Source: Balanoglossus misakiensis | Taxonomy: Eukaryota > Hemichordata | Assembly (NCBI GenBank): GCA_040954595.2 | Contig: CM082594.2 | Span: forward strand, 496,001 to 560,000 | Length of the DNA: 64,000 bases | Reading direction: 5' to 3' | Part shown: positions 11,741 through 23,640 of the stretch, piece by piece | Numbering within the stretch: position 1 is the stretch's first letter | Layout: every line of letters starts with the position of its first letter | Position numbers and translations under genes: made by a program | The notes under the pieces: model-generated | What the model saw: only the letters and a program-made list of their open reading frames with translations | Databases searched by the model: none | What the model was told of the DNA's origin: nothing

Positions 11741-13794
11741 GGGGGGGGGGGGGACAGAACGGTTCAATACTACATTTATTAGATATCAGTTACTTTAGGA
11801 CAATCATCTAAAATCTAAATCATTTTTTCATATTTGGATATCTGATGATGTATGAAATTTCCATTATATGTAAAAATGGTGCTTATTATAAAACATGCAC
11901 TCTGAATGAACTGATTTAATACAAGATTGCGTTTTATTCGTTTTTGCACCAAAAAGGTCATTTTTAGGCAAAACATTCTTTATTTTTTTAATTCGGTGAC
12001 CTGATCATATATAAACAATTGCTTGTATGTTAAAAGTTTTAATGACTTTTAAAAGCAGTGACACTGGCGGCATTCATCACGAAAATAACAATTTTAGCCA
12101 CAATTTAGTCAAAATGGTAAATTTTTGAAATTTACAAAAAATACCTGTTTTCTACATTTTCGGAAATCTGATGGAGTGTAGAATGCTCTTCGTATGTATA
12201 TATCGATACAATTTCCACAAAAGACCGTCTAATTTGGCTCACTGCAGACAAAATTGCGTTTTACCAAATTTTCCTTGAAAATGTCATTTTTAGAAAAAAA
12301 AAAAAAAAAACCTTTGTTCTTCGAATTTGGTGCCCTGATCATATATGACATGTTGATTGTATGTTAAAACTCTCGACTACTCCAAAAATGCTGAGATATT
12401 GATGGAATTCAAGAAAAATAGCCATTTTGGCCATATTGTGACAAAAATGGTAAATTTTTGAAAAATCATAAAAAATTAACTCTTTTCTTCATTTTCGGAA
12501 ATATTATGGAGCATGAAGTGTCGTTCTCTTGTAAAAAGTGCTGCAAATTCCAGAAAAGGCGGTATAATTTGAATCACCCAAGACAAAACTGCAATTTTTC
12601 GACTTTTTTTTCGAAAAATTGTCTTTTTTACAAAATAAATAAGAGTAAATTCTTTTCTTAGTTTCAAACGGGTAGAGATACTTTCCACACGGGTTTTCTA
12701 ACATTGAATTCCCGTTCATCAACTCAAATTTCCTACAGCATAAGTCGGCTAAAACCCTGACACTCTAGAGCAGAAACAGTTGCACACTGGTAACGTTGAA
12801 CAAGTCGATTTTTCTACGGCCTGGCTCGGCTAAATCTCCGTCACAATATGACAGACACTAGCGTACGTTAGCAACGGTGATCAAGTCAGATTTTCTACGG
12901 CATGGGTTGGATAAAGCCCCGGCACTCTAGAGCAGAAACACGCGTACAGAGACCACGTTGATCAAGTCTGATCTCCTACGGCTTGGCTCGACTAAAACCC
13001 CGGCACACTATGACAGACACTAGCGTTCGTTAGCAGCGTTGATCAAGTCAGATTTCCTACGGCATGGCTTGGCTAAAGCCCTGGCACTCTAGAGCAGAAA
13101 CACGCGTACAGAGACCACGTTGATCTACTCACATTTCCTTCGGCCTGGCACGGCTGATGCCCCGGCACTATATATAGGACACAAACTGGCGTAAGTTAAC
13201 AACGGTAATCACGTCGGGTTTCCTACGGCCTGGCTCAGCTGAAGCCCCGGCACTCTAGAGCAGAAACAGGCGTACATTGACCACGTTGATCAAGTCAGAT
13301 TTCCTACGGCGTGACTCGGCTGGTGCACCGGCTCTATATGACACAGACTGGCGTAAGTTATCAACGGTGATTACGTCGGATTTCCTACGGCCTGGTTTAG
13401 CTGAAGCCCCGGCACTTTAGAGCGGAAACACGCGTACATTGACCACGATGATCAAGTCAGATCTCCTACGGCCTGGCTCGACTAATACCCCGGCACACCA
13501 TGACAGACACTAGCGTTCGTTAGCAACGGTGATCAAGTCGGATTTCCTTCGGCCTGGCTCTGCAAAAGACCCGACACTCTAGTACAAAGACGTTGGCTAA
13601 GTTGGGCAAACCGAAGAGGGAAATTCGCAGCGGGTCAACACTCGACATTTGTTCCGGTAGGACTGCATTATTGCCTGTCGATTTATAGAGAGAGCCCGAA
13701 TTTAACCAGGGCGTTTCAAACACCGACGTTTGTTGGGGGCACGGCCTACAGTACTGCCGGGTAAGCTGACATCGGCGTACCGCATATAATGTAA
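11741..13794 (+). repeat. Monomer L5 (2,054 bp)
   Basis: Standard monomer. The A-rich run in the second 330-bp repeat (12294-12310) is uninterrupted A, where other copies have a T. The linker at its end is the GTCGATTTATAGAGAGAG allele. Confidence 0.92.
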
Positions 13795-14895
13795 GGGGGG
13801 GGGACAGAACGGTTCAATACTACATTTATTAGATATCAGCTAATTTTGGACAATCATCTAAAATCTAAATCATTTTTTCATATTTGGATATCTGATGATG
13901 TATGAAATTTCCATTATATGTAAAAATGGTGCTTATTATAAAACATGCACTCTGAATGAACTGATTTAATACAAGATTGCGTTTTATTCGTTTTTGCACC
14001 AAAAAGGTCATTTTTAGGCAAAACATTCTTTATATTTTTAATTCGGTGACCTGATCATATATAAACAATTGCTTGTATGTTAAACGTTTTTATGACTTTT
14101 AAAAGCAGTGACACTGGCGGCATTCATCACGAAAATAACAATTTTAGCCACAATTTGGTCAAAATGGTAAATTTTTGAAAATTACAAAAAATACCTGTTT
14201 TCTACATTTTCGGAAATCTGATGGAGTATAGAATGCTCTTCGTATGTATATATCGATACAAATTCCACAAAAGACCGTCTAATTTGGCTCACTGCAGACA
14301 AAATTGCGTTTTACCAAATTTTCCTTGAAAATGTCATTTTTAGAAAAAAAAATAAAAAAACCTTTGTTCTTCGAATTTGGTGCCCTGATCATATATGACA
14401 TGTTGATTGTATGTTAAAACTCTCGACCACTCCAAAAATGCAGAGATATTGACGGAATTCAAGAAAAATAGCCATTTTGGCCATATTTTGAGAAAAATGG
14501 TAATTTTTTGAAAAATCATAAAAAATTAACTCTTTTCTTCATTTTCGGAAATATTATGGAGCATGAAGTGTCGTTCTCTTGTAAAAAGTGCTGCAAATTC
14601 CAGAAAAGGCGGTATAATTTGAATCACCCAAGACAAAATTGCAATTTTTCGACTTTTTTTCGAAAAATTGTCTTTTTTACAAAATAAATAAGAATAAATT
14701 ATTTTCTTAGTTTCAAAAGGGTAGAGACACTTTCCACACAGGTTTTTTAACATTGAATTCCCATTCATCAACTCAGATTTCCTACAGCATAAGTCGGCTA
14801 AAACCCTGACACTCTAGAGCAGAAACAGTTGCACAATGGTAACGTTGAACAAGTCGATTTTTCTACGGCCTGGCTCGGCTAAATCTCCGTCACAC

Positions 14896-15249
14896 TAGTC
14901 CTGTTTCAAAATGACCTACATTACACGTCCTATACACATGTATTGCATGTTCTGATTGGTTTATCCGCTTCTCTAAGGTCCACTTGCGGCACGCTGATTG
15001 GAGGGACCTTGTAGGTTAGGTCCTATTACTATGTATTATTCATTAGACCTTGTAGGTTAGGTCTTATTACTATGCATTATTCACTTTACAGCTCCCTGAT
15101 TGGTTAACGTGTCAGTCTGGTCCCCCATGTGTTCACTGTCTCATTATACAGGACCTTGTAGGTTATGTCTTATTAATATGTATTTATTCACCATACAGCT
15201 CCCTGATTGGTTAACGTGTCAGTCTGGTCCCCCCAGTGTTCACTGCCTC
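14896..15249 (+). repeat. Left inverted repeat of the DNA transposon
   Basis: This repeat is longer than the right one because a ~106-bp stretch is duplicated in tandem (about 15047-15152 and 15153-15258). The duplicated stretch contains ACCTTGTAGGTTA...GTCTTATTA and CAGCTCCCTGATTGGTTAACG. The ACCTTGTAGGTTA motif occurs three times (15006, 15047, 15153), a subterminal-repeat pattern typical of transposase-binding ends. That function is inferred, not shown. Confidence 0.8.
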
Positions 15250-15980
15250 ATTGTGAAATGTCCCACGTGCTTCCTGGCTAGCGTTGTGGTAACACATTAT
15301 TCGGGATGTCCGCAGATCATTCATTGATTTTCTGAGAAATTGCCTGACTGATACTATCTCCAACATAAACCGCACCGTGGAAAAATTAAATGATTTTTAG
15401 ATGGACTTTGAAAATCTGATTAACTCATCTAAGCATTTTTGCTAACAGTTGTATATTTTTTTAATCACCCTCCTACTTCTCATCATCAATATTATTATTG
15501 TTGTTTTACTATTTTAAAGTAAATTTGTTTTGACGAAGATGTTGTCCGTTTATACATTCGTATATTGTTTTCATAAAAATTGAACTATGACGGTGCAGCT
15601 TCGTGAAAGAAGTAATGTTATTCTAAACATTTCCATTGTAAGATATTTTTGGTTTGCTCGAATGAATAGCACACACTTCGTATTCAGCCAGGTGTTACAC
15701 GAAGTGATGCGCTGAAAGGCATTACGTAACAAAACACTAGCCCATTTCAACAAACCGCCACTGGAAATAAAATACGAAATTTCTCCTGGCAATTTTTATT
15801 TCGAGTATCTAGTTCACAGTATCACATAAAATGCCATGAATAGTGAAGGAAAAGGTGAAATCCAATCATTATACGAGTGCCTTTCTTTATACACTGGGAT
15901 CGAGCTTCGACAACGCGCAGGCAGCATGGCAGACAGAATACGACAACAGTATTCAGAAAGTACAAAAAACTTTGCATAAC
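15250..15980. other. AT-rich core of the DNA transposon
   Basis: About 730 bp between the inverted repeats. It holds only two short open frames (15571-15792 on the minus strand and 15843-16028 on the plus strand), neither with a recognisable domain. There is no DDE-type or other transposase signature and no similarity to the surrounding satellite. Confidence 0.6.
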
Positions 15981-16211
15981 GAGGCAGTGAAAACTGGAGA
16001 CCTACACATTAACCAATCAGGGAGCTGAAAATTGAATAAATACATATTAATAAGACCTAACCTACAAGTTCTAGTGAATAATACATAATAATAAGACCTA
16101 ACACATAAGGTCCCTCCAATCAGCGTGCCGCAAGTGGACCTAAGATTACCAGATGGACCAATCACAGATGTAGGTACATATGTCATGGACCTGACTTATG
16201 AAACAGGACTA
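15981..16211 (-). repeat. Right inverted repeat of the DNA transposon
   Basis: Reverse complement of the left end without the internal duplication. Landmarks in order from the outer end inward (complement strand) are TAGTCCTGTTTCA, GGTCCACTTGCGGCACGC, two copies of a GGTTAGGTCTTATTA-like motif, CAGCTCCCTGATTGG and CACTGCCTC. Confidence 0.8.
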
Positions 16212-17486
16212 ATATGACAGACACTAGCGCACGTTAGCAACGGTGATCAAGTCAGATTTTCTACGGCATGGCTGGGATAAAGCCCCGGCACTCTAGAGCA
16301 GAAACACGCGTACAGAGACCACGTTGATCAAGTCTGATCTCCTACGGCTTGGCTCGACTAAAACCCCGGCACACTATGACAGACACTAGCGTTCGTTAGC
16401 AACGTTGATCAAGTCAGATTTCCTACGGCATGGCTTGGCTAAAGCCCTGGCACTCTAGAGCAGAAACACGCGTACAGAGACCACGTTGATCTACTCCCAT
16501 TTCCTTCGGCCTGGCACAGCTGATGCCCCGGCACTATATATAGGACACAGACTGGCGTAAGTTAACAACGGTAATCACATCGGGTTTCCTACGGCCTGGC
16601 TCAGCTGAAGCCCCGGCACTCTAGAGCAGAAACAGGCGTACATTGACCACGTTGATCAAGTCAGATGTCCTACGGCGTGACTCCGCTGGTGCACCGGCTC
16701 TATATGACACAGACTGGCGTAAGTTATCAACGGTGATTACGTCGGATTTCCTACGGCCTGGTTTAGCTCAAGCCCCGGCACTTTAGAGCGGAAACACGCG
16801 TACATTGACCACGATGATCAAGTCAGATCTCCTACGGCTTGGCTCGACTAAAACCCCGGCACACTATGACAGACATTAGCGTTCGTTAGCAACGTTGATC
16901 AAGTCAGATTTCCTACGGCATGGCTTGGCTAAAGCCCTGGCATTCTAGAGCAGAAACACGCGTACAGAGACCACATTGATCTACTCACATTTCCTTAGGC
17001 CTGGCACGGCTGATGCCCCGCACTATATATAGGACACAGACTGGCGTAAGTTAACAACGGTAATCACGTCGGGTTTCCTACGGCCTGGATCAGCTGAAGC
17101 CCCGGCACTCTAGAGCAGAAACAGGCGTACATTGACCACGTTGATCAAGTCAGATTTCCTACGGCCTGGTTCGACTAAAACCCCGGCACACCATGACAGA
17201 CACTAGCGTTCGTTAGCAACGGTGATCAAGTCGGATTTCCTTCGGCCTGGCTCGGCAAAAGACCCGACCCTCTAGTACAAAGACGTTGGCTAAGTCGGGC
17301 AAACCGAAGAGGGAAAGTCACAGCGGGTCAACACTCGACATTTGTTCGGGTAGGACTGCATTATTGCCTGTTAATTTATAGAGAAAGCCCGAATTTAACC
17401 AGGGCGCTTCAAACACCGACGTTAGTTGGGGGCACGGCCTGCAGTACTGCCGGGTAAGGTGACATCGGCGTACCGCATATAATGTA

Positions 17487-19541
17487 GGGGGGGGGGGGAG
17501 AAACAGAACGGTTCAATACTACATTTATCAGATATCAGCTAATTTTGGACAATCATCTAAAATCTAAATCATCTTTTCATATTTGGATATCTGATGATGT
17601 ATGAAATTTCCATTATATGTAAAAATGGTGCTGATTATAAAAATGCACTCTGAATGAGCTGATTTAATACAAAATTGCGTTTTATTCGTTTTTGCACCAA
17701 AAAGGTCATTTTTAGGCAAAACATTCTTAATTTTTTTAAGTCGGTGACCTGATCATATATAAACAATTGCTTGTATGTTAAAAGTTTTTATGACTTTTAA
17801 AAGCAGTGACACTGGCGGCATTCAACACGAAAATAACAATTTTAGCCACAATTTGGTCAAAATGGTAAATTTTTGAAAATTACAAAAAATACCTGTTTTC
17901 TACATTTTTGGAAATCTGATGGAGTATAGAATGCTCTTCGTATGTATATATCGATACAAATTCCACAAAAGACCGTCTAATTTGGCTCACTGCAGACAAA
18001 ATTGCGTTTTACCAAATTTTCCTTGAAAATGTCATTTTTAGAAAAAAAAATAAAAAAACCTTTGTTCTTCAAATGTGGTGCCCTGATCATATATGACATG
18101 TTGATTGTATGTTAAAACTTTCGACCACTCCAAAAATGCAGAGATATTGACGGAATTCAAGAAAAAATAGCCATTTTGGCCATATTTTGACAAAAATGGT
18201 AAATTTTTAAAAAATCATAAAAAATTAACTATTTTCTTCATTTTCGGAAATATTATGGAGCATGAAGTGTCGTTCTCTTGTAAAAAGTGCTGCAAATTCC
18301 AGAAAATGTGGTATAATTTGAATCACCCAAGACAAAATTACCATTTTCGACTTTTTTTCGAAAAATTGTCTTGTTTTACAAAATAAATAAGAATAAATTC
18401 TTTTCTTAGTTTCAAACGGGTAGAGATACTTTACACACGGGTTTTCTAACATTGAATTCCCGTTCATCAACTCAGATTTCCTACAGCACAAGTCGGCAAA
18501 AACCCTGACACTCTAGAGCAGAAACAGTTGCACACTGGTAACGTTGAACAAGTCGTTTTTTCTACGGCCTGGCTCGGCTAAATCTCCGTCACAATATGAC
18601 AGACACTAGCGTTCGTTAGCAACGGTGATCAAGTCAGATTTTCTACGGCATAGCTCGGATAAAGCCCCGGCACTCTAGAGCAGAAACACGCGTACAGAGA
18701 CCACGTTGATCAAGTCTGATCTCCTACGGCTTGGCTCGACTAAAACCCCGGCACACTATGACAGACACTATCGTACGTTAGCAACGGTGATCAAGTCAGA
18801 TTTTCTACGGCATGGCTTGGATAAAGCCCCGGCACTCTAGAGCAGAAACACGCGTACAGAGACCACGTTGATCTACTCACATTTCCTTCGGCCTGGCACG
18901 GCTGATGCCCCGGCACTATATATAGGACACAGACTGGCGTAAGTTAACAACGGTAATCACGTCGGGTTTCCTACGGCCTGGCTCAGCTGAAGCCCCGGCA
19001 CTCTAGAGCAGAAACAGGCGTACATTGACCACGTTGATCAAGTCAGATTTCCAACGGCGTGATTCGGCTGGTGCACCGGCTCTATATGACACAGACTGGC
19101 GTAAGTTATCAACGGTGATTACGTCGGATTTCCTACGGCATGGTTTAGCTGAAGCCACGGCACTTTAGAGCGGAAACACGCGTACATTGACCACGATGAT
19201 CAAGTCAGATCTCCTACGGCCTGGCTCTTCTAAAACCCCGGCACACCATGACAGACACTAGCGTTCGTTAGCAACGGTGATCAAGTCGGATTTCCTTCGG
19301 CCTGGCTCTGCAAAAGACCCGACACATTAGTACAAAGACGTTGGCTAAGTCGGGCAAACCGAAGAGGGAAAGTCACAGCGGGTCAACACTCGACATTTGT
19401 TCGGGTAGGACTGCATTATTGCCTGTCAATTTATAGAGAAAGCCCGAATTTAACCAGGGCGTTTCAAACACCGACGTTATTTGGGGGCACGGCCTGCAGT
19501 ACTGCCGGGTAAGCTGACATCGGCGTACCGCATATAATGTA
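17487..19541 (+). repeat. Monomer L7 (2,055 bp)
   Basis: G tract of 12 followed by AGAAACAG. It carries GTCTTGTTTTACAAAA and ACTTTACACACGGG in the third 330-bp repeat, alleles shared with the right-arm monomers at 54756-58864. Near 19230 it reads CTGGCTCTTCTAAAACC, an allele also found at 23320 and, inverted, at 34170. Confidence 0.92.
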
Positions 19542-21591
19542 GGGGGGGGGGACAGAACGGTTCAATACTACATTTATTAGATATCAGCTAATTTTGGACA
19601 ATCATCTAAAATCTAAATCATTTTTTCATATTTGGATATCTGATGATGTATGAAATTTCCAATATATGTAAAAATGGTGCTGATTATAAAAAATGCACTC
19701 TGAATGAGCTGATTTAATACAAAATTCCGTTTTATTCGTTTTTGCACCAAAAAGGTCATTTTTAGGCAAAACATTCTTTATTTTTTTAATTCGGTGGCCT
19801 GATCATATATAAGCAATTGCTTGCATGTTAAAAGTTTTTATGACTTTTAAAAGCAGTGACACTGGCGGCATTCAACACGAAAATAACAATTTTAACCACA
19901 ATTTGGTCAAAATGGTAAATTTTTGAAAATTACAAAAAATACCTGTTTTCTACATTTTCGGAAATCTGATGGAGTATAGAATGCTCTTCGTATATATATA
20001 TCGATACAAATTCCACAAAAGACCGTCTAATTTGGCTCACTGCAGACAAAATTGCGTTTTACCAAATTTTCCTTGAAAATGTCATTTTTAGAAAAATAAA
20101 ATAAAAAAACCTTCGTTCTTCGAATTTGGTGCCCTGATCATATATGACATGTTGATTGTATGTTAAAACTTTCGACCACTCCAAAAATGCAGAGATATTG
20201 ACGGAATTCAAGAAAAAATAGCCATTTTGGCCATATTTTGACAAAATGGTACATTTTTGAAAAATCATAAAAAAATAACTCTTTTCTTCATTTTCAGAAA
20301 TATTATGGAGCATGAAGTGTCGTTCTCTTGTAAAAAGTGCTGCAAATTCCAGAAAAGGCGGTATAATTTGAATCACCCATGACAAAATTGCAATTTTTCG
20401 ACTTTTTTTCGAAAAATTGTCTTTTTTACAAAATAAATAAGAATAAATTCTTTTCTTAGTTTCAAACGGGTAGAGATACTTTCCACACGGGTTTTCTAAC
20501 ATTGAATTCCCGTTCATCAACTCAGATTTCCTACAGCATAAGTCGGCTAAAACCCTGACACTCTAGAGCAGAAACAGTTGCACACTGGTAACGTTGAACA
20601 AGTCGATTTTTCTACGGCCTGGCTCGGCTAAATCTCCGTCACAATATGACAGACACTAGCGTACGTTAGCAACGGTGATCAAGTCAGATTTTCTACGGCA
20701 TAGCTCGGATAAAACCCCGGCACTCTAGAGCAGAAACACGCGTACAGAGACCACGTTGATCAAGTCTGATCTCCTACGGCTTGGCTCGACTAAAACCCCG
20801 GCACACTATGACAGACACTAGCGTTCGTTAGCAACGTTGATCAAGTCAGATTTCCTACGGCATGGCTTGGCTAAAGCCCTGGCACTCTAGAGCAGAAACA
20901 CGCGTACAGAGACCACGTTGATCTACTCACATTTCCTTCGGCCTGGCACGGCTGATGCCCCGGCACTATATATAGGACACAAACTGGCGTAAGTTAACAA
21001 CGGTAATCACGTCGGGTTTCCTACGGCCTGGCTCAGCTGAAGCCCCGGCACTCTAGAGCAGAAACAGGCGTACATTGACCACGTTGATCAAGTCAGATTT
21101 CCTACGGCGTGACTCGGCTGGTGCACCGGCTCTATATGACACAGACTGGCGTAAGTTATCAACGGTGATTACGTCGGATTTCCTACGGCCTGGTTTAGCT
21201 GAAGCCCCGGCACTTTAGAGCGGAAACACGCGTACATTGACCACGATGATCAAGTCAGATCTCGTACGGCCTGGCTCGACTAAAACCCCGGCACACCATG
21301 ACAGACACTAGCGTTCGTTAGCAACGGTGATCAAGTCGGATTTCCTTCGGCCTGGCTCTGCAAAAGACCCGACACATTAGTACAAAGACGTTGGCTAAGT
21401 CGGGCAAACCGAAGAGGGAAAGTCACAGCGGGTCAACACTCGACATTTGTTCGGGTAGGACTGCATTATTGCCTGTCAATTTATAGAGAAAGCCCGAATT
21501 TAACCAGGGCGTTTCAAACACCGACGTTATTTGGGGGCACGGCCTGCAGTACTGCCGGGTAAGCTGACATCGGCGTACCGCATATAATGTA
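19542..21591 (+). repeat. Monomer L8 (2,050 bp)
   Basis: First of three very similar monomers sharing CCAATATATG, TTTTAACCACAA, AAGCAATTGCTTGCATG (or TTACATG) and CAAAATGGTACATTTTT. This copy alone has ATTTTCAGAAATATT and CCATGACAAAATTGC. Confidence 0.92.
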
Positions 21592-23640
21592 GGGGGGGGG
21601 ACAGAACGGTTCAATACTACATTTATTAGATATCAGCTAATTTTGGACAATCATCTAAAATCTAAATCATTTTTTCATATTTGGATATCTGATGATGTAT
21701 GAAATTTCCAATATATGTAAAAATGGTGCTGATTATAAAAAATGCACTCTGAATGAGCTGATTTAATACAAAATTCCGTTTTATTCGTTTTTGCACCAAA
21801 AAGGTCATTTTTAGGCAAAACATTCTTTATTTTTTTAATTCGGTGGCCTGATCATATATAAGCAATTGCTTACATGTTAAAAGTTTTTATGACTTTTAAA
21901 AGCAGTGACACTGGCGGCATTCAACACGAAAATAACAATTTTAACCACAATTTGGTCAAAATGGTAAATTTTTGAAAATTACAAAAAATACCTGTTTTCT
22001 ACATTTTCGGAAATCTGATGGAGTATAGAATGCTCTTCGTATATATATATCGATACAAATTCCACAAAAGACCGTCTAATTTGGCTCACTGCAGACAAAA
22101 TTGCGTTTTACCAAATTTTCCTTGAAAATGTCATTTTTAGAAAAATAAAATAAAAAAACCTTCGTTCTTCGAATTTGGTGCCCTGATCATATATGACATG
22201 TTGATTGTATGTTAAAACTTTCGACCACTCCAAAAATGCAGAGATATTGACGGAATTCAAGAAAAAATAGCCATTTTGGCCATATTTTGACAAAATGGTA
22301 CATTTTTGAAAAATCATAAAAAATTAACTCTTTTCTTCATTTTCGGAAATATTATGGAGCATGAAGTGTCGTTCTCTTGTAAAAAGTGCTGCAAATTCCA
22401 GAAAAGGCGGTATAATTTGAATCACCCAAGACAAAATTGCAATTTTTCGACTTTTTTTCGAAAAATTGTCTTTTTTACAAAATAAATAAGAATAAATTCT
22501 TTTCTTAGTTTCAAACGGGTAGAGATACTTTCCACACGGGTTTTCTAACATTGAATTCCCGTTCATCAACTCAGATTTCCTACAGCATAAGTCGGCTAAA
22601 ACCCTGACACTCTAGAGCAGAAACAGTTGCACACTGGTAACGTTGAACAAGTCGATTTTTCTACGGCCTGGCTCGGCTAAATCTCCGTCACAATATGACA
22701 GACACTAGCGTACGTTAGCAACGGTGATCAAGTCAGATTTTCTACGGCATGGGTTGGATAAAGCCCCGGCACTCTAGAGCAGAAACACGCGTACAGAGAC
22801 CACGTTGATCAAGTCTGATCTCCTACGGCTTGGCTCGACTAAAACCCCGGCACACTATGACAGACACTAGCGTTCGTTAGCAACGTTGATCAAGTCAGAT
22901 TTCCTACGGCATGGCTTGGCTAAAGCCCTGGCACTCTAGAGCAGAAACACGCGTACAGAGACCACGTTGATCTACTCACATTTCCTTCGGCCTGGCACGG
23001 CTGATGCCCCGGCACTATATATAGGACACAAACTGGCGTAAGTTAACAACGGTAATCACGTCGGGTTTCCTACGGCCTGGCTCAGCTGAAGCCCCGGCAC
23101 TCTAGAGCAGAAACAGGCGTACATTGACCACGTTGATCAAGTCAGATTTCCTACGGCGTGACTCGGCTGGTGCACCGGCTCTATATGACACAGACTGGCG
23201 TAAGTTATCAACGGTGATTACGTCGGATTTCCTACGGCCTGGTTTAGCTGAAGCCCCGGCACTTTAGAGCGGAAACACGCGTACATTGACCACGATGATC
23301 AAGTCAGATCTCCTACGGCCTGGCTCTTCTAAAACCCCGGCACACCATGACAGACACTAGCGTTCGTTAGCAACGGTGATCAAGTCGGATTTCCTTCGGC
23401 CTGGCTCTGCAAAAGACCCGACACATTAGTACAAAGACGTTGGCTAAGTCGGGCAAACCGAAGAGGGAAAGTCACAGCGGGTCAACACTCGACATTTGTT
23501 CGGGTAGGACTGCATTATTGCCTGTCAATTTATAGAGAAAGCCCGAATTTAACCAGGGCGTTTCAAACACCGACGTTATTTGGGGGCACGGCCTGCAGTA
23601 CTGCCGGGTAAGCTGACATCGGCGTACCGCATATAATGTA
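21592..23640 (+). repeat. Monomer L9 (2,049 bp)
   Basis: Second of the three near-identical monomers. It has a G tract of 9 and the private GCTTACATGTT. Near-identity to its neighbours indicates recent local amplification. Confidence 0.92.

Larger units (their letters stand above)
14896..16211. mobile_element. Non-autonomous DNA transposon with long inverted repeats
   Basis: The ends are a perfect 13-bp inverted repeat (TAGTCCTGTTTCA / TGAAACAGGACTA). Inverted similarity continues inward for some 230 bp, including a 34-base block GGTCCACTTGCGG...GGAGGGACCTT and its complement near 16105-16140. The ~730-bp core is AT-rich with no transposase-like frame, so it would depend on a transposase supplied elsewhere. 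Compared with uninterrupted monomers (GTCACAATATGACAG), the left flank GTCACA and right flank ATATGAC rejoin almost exactly. No target duplication beyond an ambiguous base or two is visible. I cannot assign a superfamily; a foldback-like or MITE-like element fits best. Confidence 0.85.
13795..17486 (+). repeat. Monomer L6, interrupted by a DNA transposon and expanded
   Basis: The G tract is 9 bases. Inside the second subrepeat the unit is split by a 1,316-bp transposon (14896-16211). Without it the monomer would be 2,376 bp, about four 80-bp subrepeats above standard. The extra subrepeats lie downstream of the insertion and match the variant block at 100-1200. Confidence 0.88.

Noticed and set aside
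15843-16028. Two short frames in the transposon (15843-16028 plus strand; 15571-15792 minus strand) as possible transposase remnants
   Set aside because: No catalytic motif or recognisable domain; one runs into the inverted repeat. Nothing supports coding.
14896-16211. Helitron interpretation of the transposon, because it inserts without clear target duplication between A and T-rich bases
   Set aside because: It has long perfect-ended inverted repeats and lacks the TC 5' end with a 3' hairpin in either orientation.
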